The translations under genes were made by a program, and so were the position numbers. Under the pieces are notes generated by a model. The model saw only the letters and a program-made list of their open reading frames with translations, did no database searches and was not told the DNA's origin. A stretch of 64,000 nucleotides of DNA, from positions 62,001 to 126,000 of the forward strand of contig CANMQP010000019.1 of the NCBI GenBank assembly GCA_947500035.1. Direction: 5' to 3'. Numbering within the stretch: position 1 is the first letter of the stretch; every line of letters starts with the position of its first letter. The DNA comes from an uncultured Kiloniellaceae bacterium. GTDB lineage: Bacteria; Pseudomonadota; Alphaproteobacteria; Kiloniellales; Kiloniellaceae. Below are positions 1 through 9,465 of this stretch, in pieces.

Positions 1-570
1 AAGGTTCAGTTGCCCAACCCGGTGCGCCAGTTCGAAAGCTACCCGCATCAGCTTTCAGGCGGCATGCGGCAACGGGTCCTGATCGCCATGGCGCTCACGG
101 CCGAACCCAAACTGCTGATCGCCGATGAACCCACGACCGCGCTCGACGTGACCATTCAGGCGCAGATCCTCGACCTGATCGAACGGCTTGTCCAGGACAT
201 GGGCATTTCTCTCATCATGATCAGCCATGATCTTGGCGTCGTCAGCCAGGTCTGCTCCCGCGTCGCCGTGATGTACGCCGGGCAAATCGTCGAGGATGCG
301 CCCGTCGCACAGATCTTCGACAGCCCGGCCCATCCCTACACCAAGGGCCTGCTGGCCGCCGTCCCCCACCCGTTCCGTCCGGAAGACAGGCTGGAGGGAA
401 TTCCCGGTTCTCTGCCCAATCTCTACAATCCGCACAGCGGCTGCCGCTTTGCCGAGAGGTGTCCGCTCGCAATCAACCGCTGCGTCGAGGCGCGTGTTGC
501 ACAGACAGAGGTGGCGCCACAGCATATGGTTGCCTGCATAGCCTGCGAAGGTGCCCAAATCGATGCTTGA
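1..570 (+). CDS. Oligopeptide/dipeptide ABC transporter ATP-binding protein, OppD/DppD type (5' end outside window)
   Basis: The frame is open from the first base, so the N-terminus and Walker A lie outside the window. Visible parts in order are the ABC signature LSGGMRQRV, Walker [13 protein letters not shown], the switch histidine in MISHDLGVV, and the peptide-transporter C-terminal extension ([12 protein letters not shown], then a cysteine pair in GCRFAERCP). That extension separates peptide-importer ATPases from other ABC ATPases. In this family the protein energises uptake of peptides or similar solutes at the inner membrane together with the next gene. The stop overlaps the start of that gene, so they are translationally coupled. 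The substrate cannot be told. Confidence 0.93.
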   Translation, partial: KVQLPNPVRQFESYPHQLSGGMRQRVLIAMALTAEPKLLIADEPTTALDVTIQAQILDLIERLVQDMGISLIMISHDLGVVSQVCSRVAVMYAGQIVEDAPVAQIFDSPAHPYTKGLLAAVPHPFRPEDRLEGIPGSLPNLYNPHSGCRFAERCPLAINRCVEARVAQTEVAPQHMVACIACEGAQIDA

Positions 571-1537
571 ATCCAATCCGCCAACTCCGATGCTAGAGCT
601 TGAAAACCTACGGGTGCATTTTCCCACGAAATCCGCGGTCGTACGGGCCGTCGACGACATTTCTCTCAAGCTCTATCCGGGTGAGATCCTGGGACTAGTC
701 GGCGAGAGCGGATCCGGTAAATCGACCGTGGGCAAGGCTGCTCTACGCCTGATCGATCCGACCGATGGAAAGATCAGAATCAACGGAAGCGACATTACCG
801 ACGCTTCGGGCAAAGATCTCAAACCCGTGCGTACAAAAGCGCAGCTGATTTTTCAGGACCCGCATTCGTCGCTCAATCCGCGCATGACCATCGGCAAGAT
901 TGTCGCAGAACCCCTGCTCATTCACAGCCAACTGCGGGGAAGCGAACTGGCAGAAACGGTCTCAAAGTTGTTGGGCCGGGTGGGATTGCCATCGCAGTTT
1001 TTGCATCGCTATCCCCACGAACTCTCGGGCGGACAAAAACAGCGGGTCGCCATCGCGCGCGCCCTGTCGGTCGATCCGGATATGTTGATTCTCGACGAAC
1101 CGACCAGTGCCTTGGATGTATCGGTTCAGGCGCAGATCCTGGAATTCCTGAAGGAACTCCATGACGAACGACCGCGCATGACCTCGCTGTTCATCTCGCA
1201 TAATCTGGCCGTGGTCCGCTTTCTCTGCCACCGTATCGCTGTCATGTATCTTGGCCGCATCGTGGAAGAAGGACCCGTGGAACAGGTTTTCTCTCATCCT
1301 CAACATCCCTATACAAAAGCCCTGCTGAGCGCCGTGCCTCTGCCGCAAGCCGAGCGCAACGCGGGCCGGATCCACTTGCAGGGCGATTTGCCCAGTCCCG
1401 TCGACTTGCCAAGTGGCTGCGCATTTCATCCGCGCTGCCCGCAAGCGGCGGCCGGCAAATGCGATAAGGAGTCCCCCATTTGGGTGACGGTCGGAGCGTC
1501 GCGGGCGCGTTGCCATTTTGCTGGTGATGTTGAATGA
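563..1537 (+). CDS. Oligopeptide/dipeptide ABC transporter ATP-binding protein, OppF/DppF type
   Basis: This is the second ATPase of the peptide importer and is complete. It has Walker [10 protein letters not shown], signature [14 protein letters not shown], Walker [13 protein letters not shown], the H-loop in ISHNL, and the C-terminal GCAFHPRCP motif with its two cysteines. I chose ATG 563, which overlaps the upstream stop by 8 bases; a GTG at 551 is the alternative. The family works as an OppD/OppF heterodimer under two permeases, whose genes would lie left of the window. The stop overlaps the start of the LysR gene (ATGA), so all three are probably on one transcript. Confidence 0.93.
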   Translation: MLESNPPTPMLELENLRVHFPTKSAVVRAVDDISLKLYPGEILGLVGESGSGKSTVGKAALRLIDPTDGKIRINGSDITDASGKDLKPVRTKAQLIFQDPHSSLNPRMTIGKIVAEPLLIHSQLRGSELAETVSKLLGRVGLPSQFLHRYPHELSGGQKQRVAIARALSVDPDMLILDEPTSALDVSVQAQILEFLKELHDERPRMTSLFISHNLAVVRFLCHRIAVMYLGRIVEEGPVEQVFSHPQHPYTKALLSAVPLPQAERNAGRIHLQGDLPSPVDLPSGCAFHPRCPQAAAGKCDKESPIWVTVGASRARCHFAGDVE

Positions 1538-2475
1538 GTTTTCAACTGGATCGCTTGGCAAACCAACTGGATTGGAATTTGCTGCGCACCTTCATGGTGA
1601 TTGTGCAGGAACGCTCGATTACCAGTGCCGCGCGACGTCTGAACGTGACTCAGCCATCTGTCAGCGCTGCGCTGCGGCGGCTCGAAGAACGGCTTGAGGT
1701 TCAGCTTGTCGAGCGGGGCTCGGGGCGGGTTTTCTCCATCACCAGCGCAGGCGAAGTGGTTTACCGTGAAGCGCTTGAGATGTACGGCGGCGTTGTGCGG
1801 CTCAACGAGCTCAGTCAATCGAGCGAACAGGTTCTCTCCGGCAACATCGTCATCTACCGTTCAAGCCACCTCGATGTCGGTTTCCTGAATGCGCTTCTCG
1901 CGGAGTTCCAGAAAATCCACCCGGGCGTAACATTTTCCATGTCCTCAACACCCTGTTCCGATGTGATCCGGGCGCTGAAACAACGCGTGGCTTCCTTGGG
2001 TTTTTGCACGCGCCTGGAAACCGCTCCCCAATTAAAGCCGCACAGGCTGCCCGGTCAGGAGTTTGCGTTCTACTGTGGGCCCCGCCATCCACTTTATGAG
2101 GTGGAGCGACCTGATCCGGCGATCCTGGCCGCATCTGATACTGTAGGCTTCGAGGGCGAAACCCTCAGCGGGCCGCTCGCGCAGATCCTCCGCTATCGGG
2201 CGCGTCATGAAATCGGCGACAAAATGAGCGCCACCACCAGCAGTATCGTCGATCTCATCGAAATGGTCCGTCATGCCCCTGCGATTGGTTGTGTCGCGAT
2301 AAACCATGTCAGGAAACATGCCCCCGACCTATGGCAGATACCGCTGGACGCCGCCAATCCCCTGATCGACATCTATGCTCTTGTAGATACGGACCGGCAT
2401 TTGACCCACGCAGAGCATCAGTTGCTGAATTTCCTTGAAGCCAACGGGATTTTGCAGAGCAGCCAAAGCCCGTAA
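1534..2475 (+). CDS. LysR family transcriptional regulator
   Basis: The protein has 313 residues, normal for LysR. The N-terminal winged helix-turn-helix is clear (WNLLRTFMVIVQERSITSAA, then LNVTQPSVSAALRRLEERL), and a periplasmic-binding-like effector domain fills the rest. The ATG overlaps the stop of the OppF-type ATPase as ATGA, so the regulator is transcribed with the transporter rather than divergently from its target, which is less usual for LysR proteins. It probably senses a transported solute or its product and controls the upstream operon; that is inference from position. No operator could be assigned because the operon promoter is outside the window. Confidence 0.93.
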   Translation: MSFQLDRLANQLDWNLLRTFMVIVQERSITSAARRLNVTQPSVSAALRRLEERLEVQLVERGSGRVFSITSAGEVVYREALEMYGGVVRLNELSQSSEQVLSGNIVIYRSSHLDVGFLNALLAEFQKIHPGVTFSMSSTPCSDVIRALKQRVASLGFCTRLETAPQLKPHRLPGQEFAFYCGPRHPLYEVERPDPAILAASDTVGFEGETLSGPLAQILRYRARHEIGDKMSATTSSIVDLIEMVRHAPAIGCVAINHVRKHAPDLWQIPLDAANPLIDIYALVDTDRHLTHAEHQLLNFLEANGILQSSQSP

Positions 2476-2495
2476 AGTCCGGCTGACGTAGCGGG

Positions 2496-2723
2496 CTACA
2501 AATCCAAATCCTCGTGCGTAAGCGTCGCGCGGCGCTGGCGCTCGTCCAGGACCAGGATCATTCGGGCCAGCATGGCGGTATCCAGATTGGACCAGCCCGC
2601 CGTGATATGTCCGTCTTTCCAGAGAATACTGGTGGCCACGGCCTGGATCTCATCGGCGTGTTCCAATCCGCTTTGGAAAATCTCCGCAGGCTCTACGCCG
2701 TGAAGCGTGATGATATCGGCCAT
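2496..2723 (-). CDS. Small conserved-looking hypothetical protein
   Basis: This 75-residue reading frame lies between the LysR gene and the efflux operon and points the opposite way to both. The product is acidic and soluble, with no signal peptide, membrane segment or cysteine motif. The middle part (SILWKDGHITAGWSNLDTAM, followed by LARMILVLDERQRR) looks like a folded small domain. I prefer it to the overlapping plus-strand frame because its composition is balanced and globular while the plus frame is not. I do not recognise the family. Confidence 0.6.
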   Translation of the reverse strand: MADIITLHGVEPAEIFQSGLEHADEIQAVATSILWKDGHITAGWSNLDTAMLARMILVLDERQRRATLTHEDLDL

Positions 2724-2802
2724 GATGTTTTCCGCACCTTTCGGGTTTTTGAGTCCTCGCTCGACGTTTCATCGAACCTATCGAAAGAGTGATGCAAGGC
2801 AT

Positions 2803-2816
2803 TTGAGTTAGATCAA
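2803..2816. promoter_or_regulatory. Possible FNR/CRP-family binding site (TTGA-N6-TCAA)
   Basis: TTGAGTTAGATCAA is an exact TTGA-N6-TCAA dyad, the core recognised by FNR, FixK and DNR-type regulators. It lies about 80 bases above the small gene's start and about 170 bases above the ABC efflux operon, so either could be the target. By chance about one such dyad would be expected in 64 kb, so support rests only on its intergenic position. Confidence 0.35.
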
Positions 2817-2982
2817 GACACTCTTCACAGCGATGTCGATCACAGGCGCCAGCTGCAACAGGTCGGTTCCGACCGAGTCACGCCTGACCGAGTCACATCT
2901 GATCTGGGTCAAGGTCGGCGCACAGCCCCTTCGCTATTCTGAAACCTCATGGCAAACCCTATCGCGTGAGCGGAGATTCTGC

Positions 2983-3726
2983 GTGGTTTCTCAGGCAGGC
3001 ACTATACCAGAGACCCAATTGCAAACGCCCTCGATCCGGACCCGTGGTCTAACCAAGATCTACCGAACGGGCGAAGTTGAGGTGCGTGCGCTGAACGGTG
3101 TCGACCTGACGCTTTACCAATCCGAACTGGTTGTCCTTTTGGGGGCTTCAGGCAGCGGCAAATCGACGCTGCTGAATATCCTGGGCGGCCTCGATCGGCC
3201 GACGCACGGCAAGGTTTTTTTTGGCGACGCGGAACTAACGGCCTTCAACGAGTCGGCACTGACCCGTTTCAGGCGCGACAACGTCGGCTTCGTGTTCCAG
3301 TTCTACAATCTCATCCCCAGCCTGACCGCCCGCGAGAACGTGGCCCTGGTGACCGAAATCGCGCCTGCCCCCATGGCACCGGCCGAGGCCCTGGAGATGG
3401 TCGGGCTCGGCGAACGCCTGGACCATTTTCCCGCCCAGCTTTCGGGCGGCGAACAGCAGCGTGTCGCCATCGCCCGGGCCATCGCCAAACAGATGCGGAT
3501 CCTGCTGTGCGACGAGCCCACCGGCGCGCTGGACAGCGCCAGCGGCGTGATCGTCCTGGAGGCGATCCAACGGGTCAATCAGGAGCTCGGCACCACGACC
3601 GCTTTGATCACCCACAACGCCGTGATCGCCGATATGGCTGACCGGGTGATTATTTTCGCCGACGGCAAAATTCACGAGACCCGCGTTAATGAGCACAAAC
3701 GCCGGGTTAGCGACATGACCTGGTAG
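2983..3726 (+). CDS. ABC transporter ATP-binding protein, MacB/LolD type
   Basis: About 247 residues from GTG 2983, which follows GGAG by seven bases. The frame is open back to 2833, but the extra residues do not resemble this family. Visible motifs are a [21 protein letters not shown]-type start, Walker [10 protein letters not shown], the Q-loop in [14 protein letters not shown], signature [14 protein letters not shown], Walker [13 protein letters not shown] and the H-loop in LITHN. This short ATPase form normally partners FtsX-like permeases to drive mechanotransmission at the inner membrane. The permease starts 5 bases after the stop and an HlyD adaptor follows, giving a tripartite export or envelope-remodelling system. 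Confidence 0.9.
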   Translation: MVSQAGTIPETQLQTPSIRTRGLTKIYRTGEVEVRALNGVDLTLYQSELVVLLGASGSGKSTLLNILGGLDRPTHGKVFFGDAELTAFNESALTRFRRDNVGFVFQFYNLIPSLTARENVALVTEIAPAPMAPAEALEMVGLGERLDHFPAQLSGGEQQRVAIARAIAKQMRILLCDEPTGALDSASGVIVLEAIQRVNQELGTTTALITHNAVIADMADRVIIFADGKIHETRVNEHKRRVSDMTW

Positions 3727-3731
3727 CGCCC

Positions 3732-6095
3732 ATGAACCCCCTCGACAAAAAGCTTTTCCGCGATCTCTGGCGCCTGCGCGGCCAGGTCATCGCCATCGCG
3801 CTGATCGTGGCCTCCGGCGTCGGCGTTCTGATCATGTCCCTGAGCTCCCTCGAAGCCCTGCAAGAAACCGCCAATGCTTACTATGAGCGCTACCGCTTCG
3901 CGCAGGTCTTCGCAGAGGTCAAACGCGCACCCAGGTCGCTGGAAAAGAAAATCGCGGAGCTGCCCGGGGTTCAAGCGGTCGATACGCGGATCGCTCAGTT
4001 TGCGGTCGTCGACATCGCAGGCTTCCGCGAGCCGGTTATCGCCCAATTGGTCTCAATACCGGAACGCGGACAGCCGAACCTGAACCAACTGGTCCTGCGC
4101 AGCGGCCGCTGGGTCACGCCCGGCCGGGTCGATGAGGTCATTCTCGGCGAACCCTTTGCAGAGGCCCATGGTTTCAAGCCGGGCGATAAGTTTCAGGCCG
4201 TGCTCAAGGGCAATAAACGGACCCTGACCATCGTCGGCACGGCCCTATCGCCGGAGTTCGTCTACTCCATCGGTCCGGGCGCTCTGATGCCCGACGATCT
4301 GCGCTTCGGCATCTTCTGGATGGGCCGGGATGCCCTGGCGGCGGCCTATGATCTGGAGGATTCCTTCAACGGCATCGCAGTCTCCCTGCTGCGCGGTGTC
4401 GAACCCAAGGGTGTGATCGAACGGCTCGACAACCTGCTCGAGGATTACGGCGGCATCGGCGCCTACGCCCGCAAGGACCAGATCTCGAACTGGTTCCTCA
4501 TGAACGAGCTGGAACAGCTGCGCAGCATGTCGACGATCATGCCGACGATCTTCCTGGCCGTGGCGGGTTTTCTGACCAACATGGTGCTTGCGCGTCTCAT
4601 CGCCATCGAGCGAACGGAGATCGGCCTGCTCAAGGCCTTCGGCTACAGCAATCTGGCGGTCGGCTGGCATTACGCCAAGATGGTGATGGCCATGACCGGA
4701 CTGGGTATCCTCATCGGCTGGGGCGTCGGCTATGGCCTGGGGCAGTGGAGCACGCACATCTACGCGGATCAGTTCCGCTTTCCCTTCCTTCTGTTCCGCC
4801 CCGGTCCCACGTCCTTCTCCATCGCGGCCATCGTCAGCATGGCCGCGGCCCTGATCGGCGCGGCAGGCGCCGTGCGGAGTTCGGTCGCACTTTCTCCCGC
4901 CGAGTCCATGCGGCCCCCGGCACCGCCTGTCTTTCATAAGGGCGGTCTGATGGATTCGGCCCTGGCGGTTCTGCTGGACCAGCCCAGCCGCATGATCCTG
5001 CGGCAGATCATCCGCTGGCCCCTGCGGGCCTTCCTGACCGCATCGGGGATCGCCCTCTCGGTGGCGGTTCTGATCTCCTCGCTGCAGTGGCTCGATTCCA
5101 TCGACCACATGGCCGATACCCATTTTTTCCAGGCGCAGCATCAGGACATCATGGTCGGTCTGGTCGAGGCGGAGCAGGAGAGCGTGGTGCGCGAGTTCGC
5201 CAATCTGCCGGGCGTCCTCTCCGTTGAATCCCAGCGGATCGTCACAGCGAACTTCCGCGCGGGAACGCGGCTGCACAGAGGCTCCCTCAACGGGATTGAG
5301 CCGGAGTCGAGGCTTCAGCCGATTTACGACAATGCCGGCCGGGTCGTGGCGGTGCCCCCGGGCGGGCTGGTGCTCTCGACCAAGCTCGCAGAGAAACTGG
5401 CGGTCGGCCCGGGCGATACAGTGCTGGTCGAAGTTTTGGAGGGACGCCGTCCCACACTCGAGCTGCCGGTTGCCAGCCTCTTCGAGACCTTCATCGGTAT
5501 GCCGGCGTATATCGATAAGTCGGCCTTGAACCGTCTGCTTCTGGAACCCCGGCGTGTCGAATTTCTCGATCTGCTGGTCGATGAACGGCAGCAGGCGGAG
5601 CTTTTCGCCGAGTTGAAGGAACTGCCGAGCATCGCCGCGGTGATGCTGCGCCGCGCGGCGGTCGACGAGTTCTACGAGACCCTGGCCAAGACCCTGCTGG
5701 TCTACATCTCTTTTTTTGTTGCCTTCTCCTGCACCCTTGCCTTCGGTGTCGTCTATAACACGGCGCGGATCGCCCTTTCGGAGCGTGGCCGCGAGCTCGC
5801 AACGCTGAGAGTGCTTGGATTCTCCCGTTGGGAAATCTCCTACATACTGCTCGGTGAAGTCGGCCTGACGGTACTCTTCGGCCTGCCGCTCGGTTGCCTT
5901 GCGGGACTGGGCCTGGCCTGGCTCATGACCACAGCCTTTGAGTCCGAGCTCTACCGCATTCCGATGATCATCGAGCCCTCGACCTACGGCATGGGCGTAC
6001 TGATTGCTCTTCTCGCTGCAGTGGTGTCGGGATTTATCGTGCGGGAGCGACTCGACAAACTCGATCTGATCTCTGTTCTCAAGACCCGTGAATGA
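3732..6095 (+). CDS. FtsX-like ABC transporter permease
   Basis: The protein has 787 residues and the double-length architecture of this family: a TM segment near residues 16-38, a large extracytoplasmic domain, a three-helix FtsX block around 270-385, a short linker, another TM near 430, a second extracytoplasmic domain, and a final FtsX block from about 650 to the end. Helix-rich stretches such as IGLLKAFGYSNLAVGWH and LATLRVLGFSRWEISYILL are the typical FtsX signature turns. The cargo is unknown; macrolide, lipoprotein or peptide export are all possible for the family. No outer-membrane channel gene is adjacent. Confidence 0.9.
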   Translation: MNPLDKKLFRDLWRLRGQVIAIALIVASGVGVLIMSLSSLEALQETANAYYERYRFAQVFAEVKRAPRSLEKKIAELPGVQAVDTRIAQFAVVDIAGFREPVIAQLVSIPERGQPNLNQLVLRSGRWVTPGRVDEVILGEPFAEAHGFKPGDKFQAVLKGNKRTLTIVGTALSPEFVYSIGPGALMPDDLRFGIFWMGRDALAAAYDLEDSFNGIAVSLLRGVEPKGVIERLDNLLEDYGGIGAYARKDQISNWFLMNELEQLRSMSTIMPTIFLAVAGFLTNMVLARLIAIERTEIGLLKAFGYSNLAVGWHYAKMVMAMTGLGILIGWGVGYGLGQWSTHIYADQFRFPFLLFRPGPTSFSIAAIVSMAAALIGAAGAVRSSVALSPAESMRPPAPPVFHKGGLMDSALAVLLDQPSRMILRQIIRWPLRAFLTASGIALSVAVLISSLQWLDSIDHMADTHFFQAQHQDIMVGLVEAEQESVVREFANLPGVLSVESQRIVTANFRAGTRLHRGSLNGIEPESRLQPIYDNAGRVVAVPPGGLVLSTKLAEKLAVGPGDTVLVEVLEGRRPTLELPVASLFETFIGMPAYIDKSALNRLLLEPRRVEFLDLLVDERQQAELFAELKELPSIAAVMLRRAAVDEFYETLAKTLLVYISFFVAFSCTLAFGVVYNTARIALSERGRELATLRVLGFSRWEISYILLGEVGLTVLFGLPLGCLAGLGLAWLMTTAFESELYRIPMIIEPSTYGMGVLIALLAAVVSGFIVRERLDKLDLISVLKTRE

Positions 6096-6114
6096 AAGAG
6101 GGGAGTACGCCAAC

Positions 6115-7326
6115 ATGCAGGTGAAAGGACGCCGTTTGGTACTTTGGGGCTGCCTCGGGGCGGTTCTCGCGGCAGGTTTGGCCTACGCCTTCTGGCCCCG
6201 GCCGATCCCGGTCGATTTCGTCACCGCGGCCCAGGGACCGCTGGTGGTCACGGTCTCCGAAGAAGGCGAGACCCGCGTGCGCGATGTCTTCGTACTGTCC
6301 GCGCCGGTCACCGGACATATGCGGCGGATCGATCTGGATGTCGGAGACCTGCTGCGTGCCGAGATCACCGAGGTCGCAAGGATCGAGCCGATCGACCCGA
6401 CCTTCCTGGATGTGCGCAGCGCGGCCCAGGCCCAGGCCGCCATCGAAACCGCCGAGGCGGCCCGCAGTCTGGCCCTGGCCGAGGTCGATGTGGCAGAGGC
6501 CGAACTGGACTTCGCGGACGCCGAGGTCAAGCGCGCGCGCAGACTGATCACCACCGACACCATCTCTCAGCGGGCGCTGGACGACGCCGAACGGGTCTTC
6601 CGGACCAAGAAAGCGAGCCTGGATACGGCCCGCGCCGGCCTGCGCATGCGCGAGTCGGAATTGACGCAGGCCCGCGCGCAGCTGGTGTCTCCGGCCACCG
6701 CGCAGCGCCAGTATGATGCCTGCGACTGTGTCGTGCTCACGACGCCGGTCAGCGGACAGGTACTGAAGATTCACCAGGAGAGCGCGGGCGTGGTCCAGTC
6801 CGGCCAGGCCTTGATCGACATCGGCAATCCCCGCCAGTTGGAGATCGTGGTCGATCTGCTGTCGGAAGATGCTGTGAAGGTCGAAGCCAACCAACGGGTC
6901 GTGATCGAGGATTGGGGCGGCCCGGAGGATCTCAGCGGCCGGGTCCGGCGGATCGAGCCGACCGGTTTCACCAAGGTCTCCGCACTGGGGATCGAGGAAC
7001 AACGGGTCAACGTCATCATCGATTTCACCGATCCGCCGGAAAAGTGGCTACGGCTCGGTCATGGTTACCGGGTCGAGCTGCAGGTGGTACTTTGGGAAGC
7101 TCCTTCCGTGTTGAAAATACCGCTCACGGCGCTGTTCCGAAACGGCGGCGACTGGACGGTCTTTGTCGAGCGCGAGGGCCGCGCCCGCCTGCAATCCGTC
7201 AAACTCGGACAGCGCACAGACCTGGAAGCGCAGATCCTGGAGGGTCTGAACGAGGGCGACCGCGTCGTGCTCTATCCCAGCGACCGGGTGATCGAGGGCG
7301 TCAGGCTGATCGAACGCCTTCTCTAA
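6115..7326 (+). CDS. HlyD/MacA-family periplasmic adaptor protein
   Basis: ATG 6115 is preceded by GAGGGGAG, so I start here rather than at the upstream in-frame GTG. The protein has one N-terminal membrane anchor (LVLWGCLGAVLAAGLAYAFW), then a lipoyl/barrel-sandwich half, an alpha-helical coiled-coil hairpin around residues 95-195 rich in Ala, Glu and Arg, and the second barrel half (VLTTPVSGQVLKI). A Cys-Asp-Cys pair just before the second half (DACDCVVL) is unusual and could form a disulfide. It should bridge the inner-membrane permease to an outer-membrane channel encoded elsewhere. Confidence 0.9.
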   Translation: MQVKGRRLVLWGCLGAVLAAGLAYAFWPRPIPVDFVTAAQGPLVVTVSEEGETRVRDVFVLSAPVTGHMRRIDLDVGDLLRAEITEVARIEPIDPTFLDVRSAAQAQAAIETAEAARSLALAEVDVAEAELDFADAEVKRARRLITTDTISQRALDDAERVFRTKKASLDTARAGLRMRESELTQARAQLVSPATAQRQYDACDCVVLTTPVSGQVLKIHQESAGVVQSGQALIDIGNPRQLEIVVDLLSEDAVKVEANQRVVIEDWGGPEDLSGRVRRIEPTGFTKVSALGIEEQRVNVIIDFTDPPEKWLRLGHGYRVELQVVLWEAPSVLKIPLTALFRNGGDWTVFVEREGRARLQSVKLGQRTDLEAQILEGLNEGDRVVLYPSDRVIEGVRLIERLL

Positions 7327-7609
7327 ACACCGCGCACGCCGGTCCCGTAATCGTAAAAAACAATGACCCTCGACGAAGCCTCGCCGCCGCATTAGGCTCG
7401 AAAGAGAACAGAGTGTGCCAACCAGAGAGGCAAGCGGGCGAATAACAGGCAAAAACAAGAAGCCTGAGCTCAGAATGCCCAGATTATGGGCGGTCTTTCT
7501 CACGCTGAAACCAGCAAAAGGGTTCCAGGCGAGGGCTTGACCGATGGCATAGGGCTTGCAGTGCGAAGTCTTTGAACGATCGCACGAAAAAACGGGGAGA
7601 TAACTGATA
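7327..7609. other. Intergenic leader upstream of the NitT/TauT-type importer
   Basis: 283 bases without a gene. It holds a 10-bp perfect palindrome at 7464-7473, a GCCC-N7-GGGC hairpin at 7477-7491, and a GTGCGA...TCGCAC hairpin at 7561-7585 ending eight bases before the GGGGAG ribosome binding site of the next gene. I looked for thiamine-pyrophosphate riboswitch core sequences, because this importer class can carry thiamine precursors, and did not find them. The last hairpin could modulate translation, but no known riboswitch class is recognisable. Confidence 0.4.
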
Positions 7610-8632
7610 ATGTTTGACGTCAAAACCTTGCGCACGGCCGCGCTGGTTGCCGCTTTTGTCGGCTTCTCGACCCAGGCCTCGGCCGAAGTCGATATCAAAT
7701 TCACGCTGGACTGGAAATTCCAGGGACCGACAGCGGCCTTTCTGGTCGCTGCCGATAAGGGCTTCTACGCCGAAGAAGGCCTGGACGTCTCTATTGACAG
7801 CGGCAACGGCTCCGCCGGCGCGGTGACCCGGGTTGCGGGCGGTGCCTACCAGATGGGTTTCGCCGACATCAACGCGCTGGTCGATTTCAACGCCAAAAAT
7901 CCGGGCCAGTCGGTGAAGGCAGTCATGATGGCCTATGACGCACCCCCCTTCTCGCTCTTCACCCTGAAGAAAAACAATATCACCAAAGCCGAAGACCTGG
8001 TCGGCCGCAAGCTGGGCGCGCCGGTCTTCGATGCCTCCTACAAGCTCTTTCCCGCCTTTGCCCACGAAACAGGCATCGACGAAAAAGCGGTTGAGCGGGT
8101 GAACATGGACCCGGCCTTGCGCGAAGCCATGCTGGTGCGCGGCGATGTCGATTTCATCTCCGGGCACTTCTTCTCCTCGATGCTGGACCTGAAGTCCAAG
8201 GGCGTCGCCGAGGAGGACATCAGGTATTTCCTCTATGCCGACTTCGGGATGGATTTTTACGGAAATGCCGTGATTGCTTCCGGCAAGTTCATCAGCGAGC
8301 AGCCCGAGGCGGTCGCCGGCTTCATTCGCGCCACCGTCCGCGGCTGGCAAGACGTGATTGCCGATCCCGAAGGCGCCATTGAAATCGTCGCCAAGAGCGA
8401 TCCACTGATCGAGAAGAAATTGGAACTGGAGCGGTTGCAGCTTGCTCTCGACGTCAATGTCCTGACCCCCAAGGTGCTGGAGAGCGGCATCGGTGACGTG
8501 GACGAGGCCCGCCTGCGCAATTCCATCGCGCAGCTCGCCATAGCCTACGGCCTGGAAGCAACGCCGGAACCCGCCGCTGTCTGGACCTCAGAGTTTTTGC
8601 CGCCGGCGAAGGACCGGATGCTGAGCCGCTGA
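7610..8632 (+). CDS. NitT/TauT-family ABC transporter substrate-binding protein
   Basis: 340 residues with a Sec signal peptide (residues 1-25, cleavage after QASA). The mature start VDIKFTLDWKFQGPTAAFLV, followed by ADKGFYAEEGLDV, is typical of the SsuA/THI5-like periplasmic binding fold, which binds nitrate, sulfonates, taurine or pyrimidine precursors. The ATG is preceded by GGGGAG. The ATPase and permease follow on the same strand. The aromatic and histidine residues of HMP-binding ThiY proteins are not obvious, so I leave the ligand open. Confidence 0.9.
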   Translation: MFDVKTLRTAALVAAFVGFSTQASAEVDIKFTLDWKFQGPTAAFLVAADKGFYAEEGLDVSIDSGNGSAGAVTRVAGGAYQMGFADINALVDFNAKNPGQSVKAVMMAYDAPPFSLFTLKKNNITKAEDLVGRKLGAPVFDASYKLFPAFAHETGIDEKAVERVNMDPALREAMLVRGDVDFISGHFFSSMLDLKSKGVAEEDIRYFLYADFGMDFYGNAVIASGKFISEQPEAVAGFIRATVRGWQDVIADPEGAIEIVAKSDPLIEKKLELERLQLALDVNVLTPKVLESGIGDVDEARLRNSIAQLAIAYGLEATPEPAAVWTSEFLPPAKDRMLSR

Positions 8633-8673
8633 TCCTATTCAATCCCTTTGGTTTTCTATGAGCGGTACTTTTT

Positions 8674-9465
8674 GTGACGGCCTTCGTTGAACTCGAGCAG
8701 GTCACCATGACCTATGGCGGCCCCGGTATCGACACGGTACCGGCGGTCGCCGACGCTTCTCTGACCATCAAACAGGGCGAATTCGTCGCCATGGTCGGTC
8801 CCTCGGGCTGCGGGAAATCTTCTCTTTTGAAGATCGTCTCCGGCCTGATGCCTGCGGACAAAGGCATCACCCGTGTCGCCGGGGAACCCGTGACCCGTCC
8901 ACTGACCATGGTGGGGATGGCCTTTCAAAATGCCACCCTCCTGCCCTGGCGGACGACCCTGGAGAACGTGTTACTGCCGCTGGAGGTCAGCCGGACCCAC
9001 CGGGGCAGCTTCCGGCGCAAGAAGGCGGAGCATCTGGAGACCGCCAGAGCGCTTCTCAAGACGGTCGGGCTCGAAGGCTACGAGGATCATGCCCCTTATG
9101 AGCTTTCCGGCGGTATGCAGCAGCGTGCGTCGCTCTGCCGGGCGCTGATCCACGCGCCGGATCTTCTACTGCTCGACGAGCCCTTCGCCGCCCTCGACGC
9201 CTTCACCCGCGAGGAGCTCTGGGGCGTGCTGCAGGATCTCTGGATGCAGCGGAAATTCACGGTCATCCTGGTGACCCACGATCTGCGCGAGGCGGTTTAT
9301 CTTGCGGACCGGGTTTACGTGGTGAGCAAACGCCCGGGCCGGATCGTCTATGAGCGGCCCATCCCCCTGGCGCGGCCCCGCACCCTGGAGTCCACCTTCG
9401 ACCAGGATTTCGTCGATCTGGTGCATAAGCTGCGCGATCACATCGGCGAGGTGCGCGCATCATGA
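8674..9465 (+). CDS. NitT/TauT-family ABC transporter ATP-binding protein
   Basis: 263 residues from GTG 8674. Motifs are Walker A GPSGCGKSS, Q-loop MAFQNATLLPW, signature LSGGMQQRASLCRA, Walker B LLLLDEPFAALDAF and H-loop VTHDLREAVYLADRV, the standard pattern of SsuB/TauB-like ATPases. It powers import of the solute bound by the preceding periplasmic protein. The stop overlaps the permease start by four bases (ATGA). An internal ATG at 8707 would remove the first strand of the domain, so GTG is preferred. Confidence 0.92.
   Translation: MTAFVELEQVTMTYGGPGIDTVPAVADASLTIKQGEFVAMVGPSGCGKSSLLKIVSGLMPADKGITRVAGEPVTRPLTMVGMAFQNATLLPWRTTLENVLLPLEVSRTHRGSFRRKKAEHLETARALLKTVGLEGYEDHAPYELSGGMQQRASLCRALIHAPDLLLLDEPFAALDAFTREELWGVLQDLWMQRKFTVILVTHDLREAVYLADRVYVVSKRPGRIVYERPIPLARPRTLESTFDQDFVDLVHKLRDHIGEVRAS

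Noticed and set aside
2514-2792. 92-codon plus frame opposite the small unknown gene
   Set aside because: The minus-strand product has a better balanced sequence; the plus frame has no ribosome binding site or domain.
4245-6116. Long minus-strand frame (623 codons) across the FtsX permease
   Set aside because: It mirrors a well-supported permease; its composition (His, Gln, Arg, Asp-rich) is typical of an antisense shadow in GC-rich DNA.
7327-7609. TPP riboswitch before the NitT/TauT-type importer
   Set aside because: The conserved CTGAGA and downstream core elements are absent; only simple hairpins are present.
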